Source: Physcomitrium patens (taxonomy: Eukaryota > Streptophyta > Bryopsida > Funariales > Funariaceae). Taken from it: 64,000 nt of DNA. Below, piece after piece: positions 21,555 to 31,655 of the stretch. The DNA lies in the NCBI RefSeq assembly GCF_000002425.4, contig NC_037261.1, forward strand, positions 4,428,082 through 4,492,081, in the 5' to 3' direction. The translations under genes were made by a program, and so were the position numbers. The notes beneath the pieces are model-generated. The model was not told where the DNA came from. It made no database searches and saw only the letters and a list, made by a program, of their open reading frames with translations. Position 1 is the stretch's first letter. Each line of letters begins with the position of its first letter.

Positions 21555-22560
21555 ATGGCAGAGCTTATTGAAATGAAGAGTGCAATGGCACAAATGCAAG
21601 AGCAAATGAGGGAGTTAATGCTTGCGATGCATCAACTCAATTCACGAACACAGGAAAAAACAAGAATAGCAGAAAGTGAGGATATAGAGATGATCGGAGC
21701 TGCTTCAACATCTACAACAAATCACGTTCCTTTTCTAATTGTACAACACCCTGTAAGCACTAGAGAACCAAGAATTACCTTATCCGAGAAATTTTGATGG
21801 TACGAGATCTAAATTTCGAGGGTTCATCAATCAAGTACAATTGGCAATTGAACTTCAACTGCAAAGCTATCCAACTCCAGGATCACAAGTCAGATTTATT
21901 GGCACTCTACTTTCTGGTTCTGCATTATCGTGGTTTTCGTCTTTTCTTGAACAACAAAATCCAATATTGGACAATTTAGAAGCTTTTTTGGCGAAGTTTC
22001 GATCTATGTATGGTGAACACGATGCAACTCGTGTTGCAACAAATAAGATCCGAATTCTGCGATAAGAAAATCGCTCAGTAACAGTGTATGCTTCACAATT
22101 TTGACAACTTACAATTGACATCAAGTGGGATGATGCTGCACTCATTAGTCAATTTCTTTATGGATTGCAATACGAAGTAAAGAAATTGATGCTCAACTTA
22201 CCTGATCCTCAAACTTTGAGTCAAGCAATCGATTTTGCGGTAAAATGTGATAGTCGACTTTTCAAATTTTGATCCAAAAATCATTCACGGGAACCTCAAC
22301 GTTATTACTCAATGGCAACATCAACATCTTTGCCAAACGTACATTCGGAAGTAAAAGACATGCAAATTGACGCGGTACGTTTTAAATCCCTAACTGAGCA
22401 AGAAAAGATTCGTCGTCGTCAAGAAGGATTATGTTTATATTGCGGAGAACCTAAGCACACTGCTCAACATTGTCTAAAGAAACGACGCAACTATAAAATG
22501 AGGGGTACGACGGTCAAAGAAGACAACATGTCAGAAAATGGATTTGTCCAGCTACAATAG
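21555..22560 (+). pseudogene. B1 gag
   Basis: Starts MAELIEMKSAMAQMQEQMRE at 21,555, a heptad-rich opening. A frameshift near 21,770 moves to the frame encoding LPYPRNFDGTRSKFRGF and GSALSWFSSFLEQQNP, the conserved Ty3/gypsy capsid core. TGA/TAA stops interrupt it three times between 22,060 and 22,275. The nucleocapsid has one knuckle, CLYCGEPKHTAQHC (CX2CX4HX4C), near 22,436-22,477. It ends VQLQ at TAG 22,558-22,560. Pol is open in the -1 frame from about 22,494, overlapping by some 65 nt, so a -1 shift would have joined them. Confidence 0.88.
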
Positions 22561-22565
22561 GGACC

Positions 22566-23806
22566 ATGCAGCTGGAACCTTGTACAATTCCTAATGAAGG
22601 TCCTATCCTCTCCTCAGAACCCTCTCCTTGTTTTATAATAGACTTATATTTAGGACCTAAGAATTACAAAGCCTCTGCTTTATTAGATTCGGGAGCCTCA
22701 GCATATTTTTTAGATGAACAATTTGTTAAAAGTCGTAAAATACCTTTTATACAGAAACCTAAACCAGTACATGTAGAAGTCATAGATGGTCGTCCTTTGT
22801 CTTCTGGAGATGTCACTCATGAAACTCATCCTATAAAAGTAACAATAGACGGTCATGATAGCTACATAGCTTTTAACATAATTAAATCCCCGTCCAATCC
22901 AGTTATTTTAGATTTATCCTGGCTAGAAAAATATAACCCTCGAATAGATTGGAATTCGCATAAACTTGACTTTTTCGAGAGTGTTATTAATAGTTCTACC
23001 AACCAAGTAAAAAATTATAAGTCTAGTATAGTAAAACCCGTACTGATAGGTGCAAAAGCATTTATATACGCAGCAAAAGAAGCATCAACTTTTGCTATTT
23101 ATGCTGCATCTATTTCTGAAAACATAAAGTCTTCAAGTGGCATTCCAAGTCAATATCAAGAGTATCAAGACGTTTTTGAGAAAAAGAATGCACATATTCT
23201 TCCTGAGCATCGCCCATATGATTGTTCAATCGACCTCAAGAAAGGAACTCAGCCACCATTTGGACCAATTTACAGTTTATCGCAAGATGAGTTGGCTGAA
23301 CTCAAGACATATATTGACAAGAATTTAGCGAAGAATTTCATACGCCATTCAAAATCTCCAGCAGGAGCTCCAATTTTATTCGTAAAGAAAAAAGATGGAT
23401 CTTTACGAATGTATGTTGATTATCGAGGACTCAACAAGATCACAATCAAGAACAGGTATCCATTACCTTTGATATCAGGACTCCTTGACCAGTTGAATCA
23501 AGCTAAGATCTATACAAAAATAGATCTAAGAGGAGCATATAATCTAGTACGGATCAAAGAAGGAGATGAATGGAAGACAGCGTTTCAAACCAGGTATGGA
23601 CATTTCGAATATAACGTCATGCATTTTGGACTCACGAATGCACTAGCTGCTTTTCAACATCTTATGAATGATGTATTTCATGAATTCTTAGACAATTTTG
23701 TCATCAGCTATCTAGACGATATCTTGATCTATTCTAAGAATGTCGAAGAACATGAAATATATGTTCGTCAAGTATTACAAAAACTTAGAGTTGCAGGATT
23801 CTACGC
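22566..23806 (+). pseudogene. B1 pol, first part: protease and RT, cut by A4
   Basis: Open from before 22,566 to the A4 insertion. Protease active site ALLDSGASAYF near 22,675, then VILDLSWLEKYNP. RT: QPPFGPIYSLSQDEL, APILFVKKKDGSLRMYVDYR, KIDLRGAYNLVRIKEGDEWK (first Asp), HFGLTNALAAFQ and YLDDILIYS near 23,710-23,735. A4 enters after GFYA. The frame resumes at 33,061 as KMEKCVIHTTQVDFLGY. No stop lies within this part, so protease and RT were intact when A4 arrived. Confidence 0.93.
23803..23806. repeat. Target-site duplication of A4, left copy (ACGC)
   Basis: ACGC before 23,807 and again at 33,061-33,064. Joining the flanks restores the B RT frame reading GFYAKMEK. A 5-bp match is not present (TACGC versus ACGCC), so the duplication is 4 bp. 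Confidence 0.92.
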
Positions 23807-24456
23807 TGTCGTGTTGTGATACGAGTATACAGTGAAAATAAAAAGAAAGGGGAATTTTATTAATATTCAGTTACCTCGAATATTGGGAACATCGACCAAC
23901 TCTAGTACAAATACTGAGTGGTCAGGATTCAGTGACTCCGTTACAGTCAGCCGAGGCATACTGAAATGCCCCGTTCGATTCCAATAACGGGAGTCAGCAG
24001 GAAGAGAAGGACCAATTCACACGACGAGTTCGAGGAGCCAATTGGATCCAATTTCGATAATCCAATCCGGGTCCTCTTACCCAATATGAGACCTGTATTG
24101 GTGGGGCAACCCAATGCAGTCTAGTTACGGAAAATCCAGGTCTTACTACGGGTCTTAGCCAATCTGACGCGAGGACCAATTTGACCCAATTACGGGAACA
24201 TTTAGGTTACTACGGGCATCTTTACCAATATAGGACCTAAATTGGTCGGGCGACTCAATGTGGTCCCGATTACAGGGTTCGATTCTGTTTCAGGCTGTCC
24301 TGTTCTCTGTGCCGTCTCAGAGAACGTTGTTTTCGGTAAATGGATTTCTTAAAGGTAAAAACGGAGGAGAAAGCTTGGCGGCGAGAGCCAATTTCGAATC
24401 CAAGTTGAGGAGAGAGCCAATTTCGGATCCAAGCTTGAGGTGGGAGCCAATTCCGG
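23807..24456 (+). repeat. A4 5' LTR, outer truncated unit
   Basis: The first 650 nt of an A LTR, ending at GCCAATTCCGG and joined directly to a second LTR start. It abuts the TSD, so it was part of the integrated DNA. At diagnostic sites (TTGTGA start, GGGGAATT, GTTACC, GGGAACA, AGGATT) it matches the A4 3' LTR and not the adjacent inner unit. It also has the CAGGTCTTACTACGGG block that the inner unit lacks. Confidence 0.9.
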
Positions 24457-25672
24457 TGTCGTGTTGTAACACGAGTATACAGTGAAAATAAAAAGAAAGG
24501 GGGATTTTATTAATATTCAGTTATCTCGAATATTGGGAGCATCGACCAACTCCAGTACAAATACTGAGTGGTCAGGTTCAGTGACTCCGTTACAGTCAGC
24601 CGGGGCATACTGGAATGCCCCGTTCGATTCGAATAACGGGAGTCAGTAGGAAGAGAAGGACCAATTCACACGACGGGTTCGAGGAGCCAATTGGATCCAA
24701 TTTCGATAATCCAATCCGGGTCCTCTTACCCAATATGAGACCTGTATTGGTGGGGCAACCCAATGCAGTCTAATTACGGGAACATCCAAGTTATTACGGG
24801 CATCTTTCCCAATATAGGACCTGAATTGGTCGGGCGACTCAATGAAGTCCCGATTACGGGGTTCGATTCTGTTTCAGGCTGTCCGGTTCTCTGTGCCGTC
24901 TCAGGGAACGTTGTTTTCGGTAAATGGATTTCTTAAAGGTAAAAACGGAGGAGAAAGCTTGAGGTGGGAGCCAATTTCGGATCCAAGCTTGAGGTGGGAG
25001 CCAATTCCGGATCTAAGACGGAAGATTGAAGAAATTCAGAGGATAAGGTTAGGGGGGATATAGTTTTGGAGTGGTGTGGATTTTTATTTAGGGGGGATGG
25101 GAGGTTTTTGGAGATCAAGGGAATTAGAGAGAGGAGCTTCATGCTTCGGGTCGGGGAAGGAAAGACATAGGATTTGGATTTTTCTTCTTCGTAGAGTTTT
25201 GGGGAAGACTGAGGCTATCGCTGCTGAAGTCAGTGTTGTACTGGTGAATCGGGATTTTTAAATGAAGTGGGTTTGAATACTCTTGACTGTTTTGTGAAAT
25301 CGAGTTACGTCTGTGATTGAAGGATTAAAAGGGTGTCTATAGGATTGAGTATGCGGAGTGAATGAAATTTATTGGGTTAATCTAACAAGACAGTCAGTGG
25401 ATACAAGATCGTAAGTATAAAGGAGTATTGAAGGTTAACAGTTTGGGTTGTACGGGGTTCTCTGTAACGTCTAGAGACCTACCGGCTGGGGCAAAAAGGA
25501 CTCCGACAAGCAGTCGAAGAGCACCCGTATAGATTTACGGTACATTGTTGCAGTCGTTTATATTCCAGCAGTCAAAAACTGATAGACTGCTTGACTATCG
25601 GCGAATATCCATACTACCTTCTACAGCCAGACGCCCGGCGCGTTCTCGAGCAGGAAAGCACGTAATACGACA
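24457..25672 (+). repeat. A4 5' LTR, inner full unit
   Basis: A 1,216-bp LTR from TGTCGTGTTGTAACACG to GTAATACGACA. It differs from the outer unit and the 3' LTR by single-base differences shared with other A copies and by lacking about 65 bp between two TTACGGGAA-like repeats. It contains two, not three, copies of the 27-bp GAGCCAATTTCGGATCCAAG module. Confidence 0.9.
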
Positions 25673-25676
25673 TAAG

Positions 25677-25694
25677 TGGTGAACCCGACGTGAA
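25677..25694 (+). other. A4 primer-binding site, tRNA-Trp
   Basis: TGGTGAACCCGACGTGAA, identical to A1, four nt after the LTR. Confidence 0.85.
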
Positions 25695-25744
25695 AGCTTG
25701 AGGTAGAAGGTATTGGATTTTGGTTGATTTTATCTTTATTTTTT

Positions 25745-27628
25745 ATGGAAAACGAAAATAAAAATTTTGAAGGATTTTTGGGAGAAATTTCTGGTGGGGA
25801 GTCTTCTAAAGGACAAGGTATGCACATGGATCCATCTATTGCTAGTTTGTTTCAAGCCTTCTCATTGTCAATGCAGCAACAGCAAAGCAATGATCGAAAG
25901 GAAGCTTTGGCAACCAAAGCATTGCAAGCAGTGGTCAATAAAATTGATCAATTTGATGGGAGGAATATTTCAAGGTATTTAAGATGTTATGTTCGTGAAA
26001 TGGAATTAAATCGGGTTTCTGAGAAGAAAATGGTTGCACTATTTGGACTTGCCACGACACCGGAGATAAGGGACCACATTACATCGATTACGGATCATTG
26101 TGGGAATTCATGGGAGGATTTTTCACACGCATTGAAAGACGAATATTTCTTAGAAGATGCTGATCGCGTTACTAAGAAGCTGTTTCTGGGATGGATTGAA
26201 CGGCCTAATAAGAATTTGCAAGCAACAGAGCTACTAAAGGAATTTGAGAGGCAGTACTCTCAATTATCGAAGGTAGAAAAATTGACATTGGAGTCGAACA
26301 AAGTTGATCTATTTCTTCAAGCTGCTGATGGAAAATTGCAAGAGAAATTAGAACCCCTTCTTGAAGACAAAGAAGAAGATGAAGGATTGACAACGAAGTG
26401 GAAGAACGTTGAAGATGCGGTGGAGTTGCTTACAAAAAAAGAAAGGAGGAAGGATAGGAGCAATATTCCGAAAACAGTACAAGCACCCAAAGCTCCAGTA
26501 CGTACAACACCACCGACAATGCCTACAGTTCAACCTTCGACATCCTTGTCAAAGAAAGCAGATATGGATATGGAAGAAATTATACGAGGAATGCGAGATC
26601 TTCAAATCAAATTGACAAGACTTGAAGAGAATACTTCTATAAACAATTCGAAGAATGTTTCAAAACAAGGATATGTACAAAGATGCATTTGGTGTGATGA
26701 TGCTTCACACACTAAAAAAGATTGCAATGAATTTAATAATATGATACGGCAGGGAATTATTTGCTGGAAAGATGGGAAGATAGCATTGAAAGATAGGAAG
26801 GATCTTCTTCAAACCAATTTTGGCAAGGGAGGAATGAGAGCATTGGTTCAAGATTACTTAAAAGGGCATGAAACAGTAGCACGAGAAAGTGCAAGTTATG
26901 GTGCTAGAGTAGATGATGAAATTGGTGGAAGTACTGAAACTAGTGAGTTTTGGGCTTCTGTCGTTTCTACAATGCAAGAAGGGAAATTACCTCGAGAAGC
27001 GTTATTGAGAACTGCAGCTACAATACGAGGAAGAACAGGTTGGGAGGATCCTGTTGAGTCTCTTTCAGTTCATGCATATATTGCTAAGAGCCAACATGAA
27101 GCTTTGATGGAAGAAAAAAGACGAGGAAATTTTGATGATACTAGAGAAGGAAATTCTTTTAAGAGGCAAACTCGAGGAGACAAGGCTCGGGAGGCAGCTT
27201 CACAAGAATTGCCTGTAAAGGATACCTCAGCATCATTGGGAGAAAAAACAACGGAGACAAAAGATAAGGGCAAATCAATTGCTTATAAGCTACTTTCTGA
27301 CATTGAAGCGGCAAAAAATTTGAAAGGGGTGTTGGAAGAACGTATATTAAACGCTAAGGTGGAATTCACATTGAAAGAAGTCTTGAAAATTGCAAAGAAG
27401 GAGTTTCATGATGTTATCATTGACATCATTAAGCGGAAGAGGCAATTAATGAGTAAAACTGGAATGAGTCATGCTATTGACGCAAGAATATGTAGAGATG
27501 AAGAAGAGGTTGATATTGGTTACAAGCAACCAACAAATGAAAAGAATGGGTATAATCAGCGAGTACGTTTCGAAGATTCTAGTAACAAGGAAATGGAAAC
27601 TTTGAGCCATTATACTCGAAAGCATTGA
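25745..27628 (+). CDS. A4 gag polyprotein
   Basis: Uninterrupted gag of 627 codons from the ATG at 25,745 (MENENKNFEGFLGE). The open frame reaches 25,724, but the later ATG is the start shared by the copies. It would form the virus-like particle. The capsid region contains KIDQFDGRNISRYLRCYV, FGLATTPEIRDHITSI and RNKNLQATELL-like segments. The zinc knuckle CIWCDDASHTKKDC at about residues 314-327 is canonical CX2CX4HX4C, for RNA binding. The C-terminal part is lysine-rich and helical (KLTRLEENTSIN, EVLKIAKKEFHDVIID). It ends at TGA 27,626-27,628 in CAT-TGA-GCA, with protease following in the same frame. Confidence 0.9.
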   Translation: MENENKNFEGFLGEISGGESSKGQGMHMDPSIASLFQAFSLSMQQQQSNDRKEALATKALQAVVNKIDQFDGRNISRYLRCYVREMELNRVSEKKMVALFGLATTPEIRDHITSITDHCGNSWEDFSHALKDEYFLEDADRVTKKLFLGWIERPNKNLQATELLKEFERQYSQLSKVEKLTLESNKVDLFLQAADGKLQEKLEPLLEDKEEDEGLTTKWKNVEDAVELLTKKERRKDRSNIPKTVQAPKAPVRTTPPTMPTVQPSTSLSKKADMDMEEIIRGMRDLQIKLTRLEENTSINNSKNVSKQGYVQRCIWCDDASHTKKDCNEFNNMIRQGIICWKDGKIALKDRKDLLQTNFGKGGMRALVQDYLKGHETVARESASYGARVDDEIGGSTETSEFWASVVSTMQEGKLPREALLRTAATIRGRTGWEDPVESLSVHAYIAKSQHEALMEEKRRGNFDDTREGNSFKRQTRGDKAREAASQELPVKDTSASLGEKTTETKDKGKSIAYKLLSDIEAAKNLKGVLEERILNAKVEFTLKEVLKIAKKEFHDVIIDIIKRKRQLMSKTGMSHAIDARICRDEEEVDIGYKQPTNEKNGYNQRVRFEDSSNKEMETLSHYTRKH

Positions 27629-28117
27629 GCAAGGGCAACTACTGAGGTATTGGTGAAGGTAGGAGATATAGAAGAACCAATAGTTGCCTTGGTGGACCAT
27701 GGTTTTGAAATAAATCTCATGTCTAAAGATCTTTATAAGAAGAAAAAATGGCCAATTGATATGGAACATGGATGGGCAATACGAGCAGCTAATAACACAT
27801 GGGGTGAATTATATGGAGCTTGTCCAGATGTCAAAATTCGGATTGGAGATGTTGCGACGGAGCAACATTTCTTCGTTCAAGATACAACGTCTTATCCGTT
27901 GATTTTAGGACAACCTTATATCACGGCAACACGGATGGAAACAAAGGTACTTGACGATGGTTCTACTTATGCAAGGGTACGGAGCGAAGATGGGAGGAAA
28001 GCTGTACAATTTCTAACAGTACCTCCAAACCATGAACGGAATCGAGATAGGTTGAGGGAGAAACCATTGCCAAAGATTGTTGAAGGATTTAAGGATTTTG
28101 GGGAGGTACCACTGTAA
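27629..28117 (+). CDS. A4 protease domain (DHG), behind gag TGA
   Basis: In frame with gag. Beginning ARATTEVLVKVGDIEEP, active site ALVDHGFEINLMS (Asp at 27,695-27,697, His at 27,698-27,700), then ACPDVKIRIGDVATEQHFF and YPLILGQPYITATRME, ending FGEVPL at TAA 28,115-28,117. It has no ATG of its own near the start, so it needs read-through of the TGA, or the TGA is an inherited defect. From about 28,093 the next frame (-1) is open, giving a 25-nt overlap with RT. Confidence 0.85.
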   Translation, partial: ARATTEVLVKVGDIEEPIVALVDHGFEINLMSKDLYKKKKWPIDMEHGWAIRAANNTWGELYGACPDVKIRIGDVATEQHFFVQDTTSYPLILGQPYITATRMETKVLDDGSTYARVRSEDGRKAVQFLTVPPNHERNRDRLREKPLPKIVEGFKDFGEVPL

Positions 28118-30561
28118 AGCGAGATTATGGAGGTACAAAAGAGGAGGTACTCTCGCGAGATGAAGGTGCCTTTGATGCGAGTTTTATTGGTATATTGGAG
28201 AATGGAAATATTATGTATAAGAAAGTTGATGATTTTAAAAGAAAAGAAAAAAAAAGATTATATGATATTGAAGGACAGTTACGCAAGATAGGTACATTGC
28301 AAGATGATGAGAGGATTTTGGGTGTTTATGAAGATAATGGGCTGGAAGATTCATTGGAATTGATTACATCTATTGGGTTAGGAGATAACGATAAGATTGT
28401 TGAGATTCATTCGAGAGAGGTTTATACCATGCTTGAATCTTTTCAAGCACCAGAAGTCACAGTAGAGACGAGATATAAAACGGCAAATAAGAAGGTAAAG
28501 CCTGTTGCCGGACCATTACCAGAGGATTCTAAAGAACAAATGGAAGAAGCATCAAAAGAAGCAAGTTTAAGAGATCCAATGAGTATTGGACATCAATTTA
28601 CTGAAGAGACTTTTGAAGAATTGAAGATTGGTTCTGATGGTTCTTTATTGCCGGAGGAAATTACTTGCTTCAAAAAGATGTTGGCTAAACAAGGTAGATC
28701 GTTTGCCTTCGAATCTCATGAAATTGGGTGTGTGGATCCAAATATTATAACACCTATGGTTATCTTCACTGTACCGCATGTACCTTGGAATCTAAGACCG
28801 ATTCCAGTACCGAGGGCACATTTACTTAAATTGGTGGAACTATTGAAAGAAAAGATAAAGATGAAAATATAAGAACCTTCATTTGCGCCGTATTCTAGTC
28901 GATGGTTTACGGTACCTAAGAAGAATGGGTCACTGTGGTTTATTCAAGATATACAGTCGGTGAATGCTGTAATTGTCAGGAATGCAGGAATTGGACCTAT
29001 TGTGGATGAATTTGCTGAGGCGTTTGCTGGAAGGGCGATCTATTCAATGGGTGATTTGTATTCAGGTTATGATCAATTTCAACTTGCCGAAGGAAGTAGA
29101 GATATGACAACGATGAGGACACCGCTTGGATTGGTTAGAATGTGTACTCTTCCTCAAGGCGCGACCAACTCAGTTGCGCATATGATGAATGGGATGAATA
29201 AGGTATTGAGAGATTTTATCCCGAAAAAGACTATGCCTTTTCTGGATGATGTTCTTATAAAAGGGTGCAGAGAAGGAGACAAGGATGAAACTTTAGATAC
29301 GAGGGGGTGTCGCAGATATGTTGTCGATCATATACAAGATTGTGAAAAGATTTTAACTCGGCTTGGAGAAGTTCATCTTACATTATCGGGTATGAAGTCC
29401 GTATTTGGAGTACAAGAGGTTGTAATTATTGGACATTTATGCGGATCTTACGGAAGAAAACCAGATCCGACTAAAGTTGATGCAATTGGAAGGATGAAAG
29501 AGGATTGTGGTTCTTTAACAGAGGTTCGTAGGTTTTTGGGTGCATGTGTATTTTATCAAATCTGGATCCCTCATTTTGCTCACATAGCGGATCCATTATA
29601 TGAACTATTACGCAAGGGTTACCGATTTGAATGGAAAGAAAGGCATATTTAGGCAATCCAAAGATTGAAGAAATTATTGATGTCACCTCCAATATTGAGG
29701 AAGGTTGATTATAAGTGCAATAGACCAGTGATTCTTACTGTAGACGCTAGTCCAATTACCGTTGGATGGGCGGTGGGTCAAGATGATTCGAATGGGAGTA
29801 GATTTGCAGTTCGATTTGGGGCTAAAGTTTTAAGTATTCGTCGGCGTGCATATTCGCAAGTCAAAAGAAAACTTTGGGGAGTCGTTTCGGCTATGAAAGC
29901 TGAAAAGGACTATTTGATTGGGGCAGTAGTAGTAATTGAAACAGATTGCTTGCCATTGCTTGGAATGATTATTAACTATTAAACGCCAGATATTGCAATG
30001 TTGAGATGGATTGCTTATATTAAGTCACTAAATCCAGAATTTAAGCATATCACTGGAAAGGACAATTCAGTAGCAGACATGCTATCTCGAGCAAGATACG
30101 AGAGGGAGGACGAAATGGTTGAAGACATTGATGATGTCGGATTGAAATTCTATTCAATATCAAATCTCAACAGGGAAGACAAGCTATTTCTTGAAGAATC
30201 TTATGAAGGAGAATTATTGGATATTGGTCATTATTTGAATACCTTGTCTAAGCAGAGGAATTGGTCTACAAAAAAATTCAAACAAATAAGAAAAAAAGCA
30301 TATGGATTTTTACTTCGAGATGGATTCTTATGGAAGAGACCGAAGAAAGGAATTGGGATGCCACGACGAGTGATAGGCAAAAGGGAAGAAAAACTAAAAT
30401 TATTAAAAGAGTTTCATGATAGTTTATGGGCAGGGCATAGAGGAATCTAGGCTACTTTTGCTAAACTCAAGGAACGATATTGGTGGAAAAATATGTATCG
30501 AGATGTGCTCTCATTTGTAGAGTCATGTGAAATCTGTCAATCGTATTCTAATATCCGACAT
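28093..30561 (+). pseudogene. A4 RT-RNase H and integrase N terminus
   Basis: Continuous frame 1 with in-frame stops at about 28,870, 29,650, 29,980, 30,448 and 30,561. RT motifs: PWNLRPIPVPRAHLLKL, SRWFTVPKKNG, YSMGDLYSGYDQFQL, LPQGATNS, MPFLDDVLIKG (Asp-Asp at 29,245-29,250). RNase H: LTVDASPITVGWAVG, VKRKLWGVV (the catalytic Glu of VKRELW is Lys here), ETDCLPLLG, SVADMLSRARYE. The integrase zinc module follows (FHDSLWAGHRG ... SCEICQ). No frameshift is present, so the decay is by point substitutions only. The Glu-to-Lys change would on its own impair RNase H. Confidence 0.9.
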
Positions 30562-31518
30562 TGAGATGGTCTTCATCCTACGTATCCTCTAGCTATTCAT
30601 TTTAAATGGGTTGTTGATTTGGTTATTATGCCGGTTGGGTTATGGCAGATGAGATATTTGGTTTTAGCTCGTGAAGATTTATCAAATCAAGTAGAAGGAA
30701 GAGCATTGAGGACAAAATCTAAAGAGGGGATTTGTAGGTTTTTGCTTGAAGATGTCATTTGCCGCTACGGATGCGTAGGAAAAATCACTGCAGATCGTGA
30801 AGAATTAAATGCACAAGAAGCTCGTAAGTTCTTTGAAAGATGTGGAGTTAAACTATCACTGGCTACTGCTTATAATCCGGAAGGGAATGCAAAAAGCGAA
30901 CGCGGTCACCCGCTGATTGTGAAAGCATTAGGTAAAGCTTGTACTGGAAAAGTTAAAGAGTGGCCACGGCTTTTGTCATTTGCATTATGGGCTGATCGAA
31001 CAACACATAGTTCGGTGACAAGATATATGCCAGTAGAACTTATGACAGGTCAAAAACCAATTATGCCGATTGAAAAAAAGGTACTTACTTGGAGTATGCT
31101 ACCATGGGAAGATGGATTGACAAGAGAAGAACTTTTGGCTATTAGGATTCGACAATTGGAGCAAAGAACGGAAGATGTCCAGATAGCATTGGAAAGGTTA
31201 AAAAGAGCAAGGTTACAAAACAAGGCGCGATTCGATAAGCAACATCGATTGAGACCAAAAGCAATCAAGGAAGGTGACTGGGTACTTGTTTATGACAATA
31301 GTCTGGATAATCAACATATTACTTTGCGGAAATTTTCAAAACGTTGGTTTGGACCATATGTTGTAACAACTGTTCATGATAATGCGACTTACTCATTACG
31401 GGAGTTAGATGGTACAAAATTGAAAATACCAATTGCAGGGAAGAGAGTAAAAATATTTAAACGAAGACACGCAAAGATGAATATGGAAGACCTTAATGAA
31501 GGTACAGAGATTCCGTAG
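30562..31518 (+). CDS. A4 integrase core and C terminus
   Basis: Open from the stop at 30,561 to TAG 31,516-31,518. Core: VVDLVIMPVGLWQMRYLVLA, ITADREELN and NAKSERGHPL, holding the D, D and E. Then ALWADRTTHSSVTRYMPVEL, TWSMLPWEDGLTREELLAIR, and the C-terminal KFSKRWFGPYVVTTV. It would insert cDNA with a 4-bp stagger, as the TSDs show. There is no chromodomain. The stretch after the TAG, to TGA 31,591-31,593, is an in-frame acidic tail beginning QEDESDMDNEGDEDELD, kept in A1 and A3 too. Separation from RT by stops makes this fragment unproductive now. Confidence 0.87.
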
Positions 31519-31643
31519 CAAGAAGATGAAAGTGATATGGATAATGAAGGTGACGAAGACGAACTGGACAAAGACGTAGGGGATACATTCTGAATCAAAC
31601 AGCAATTGGGTAAATTGGTGCATACCGGAGGATGCACAGGTTC

Positions 31644-31655
31644 AGAGGGGGTGGA
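31644..31655 (+). other. A4 polypurine tract
   Basis: AGAGGGGGTGGA directly before TGTCGTG of the 3' LTR. Confidence 0.82.
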
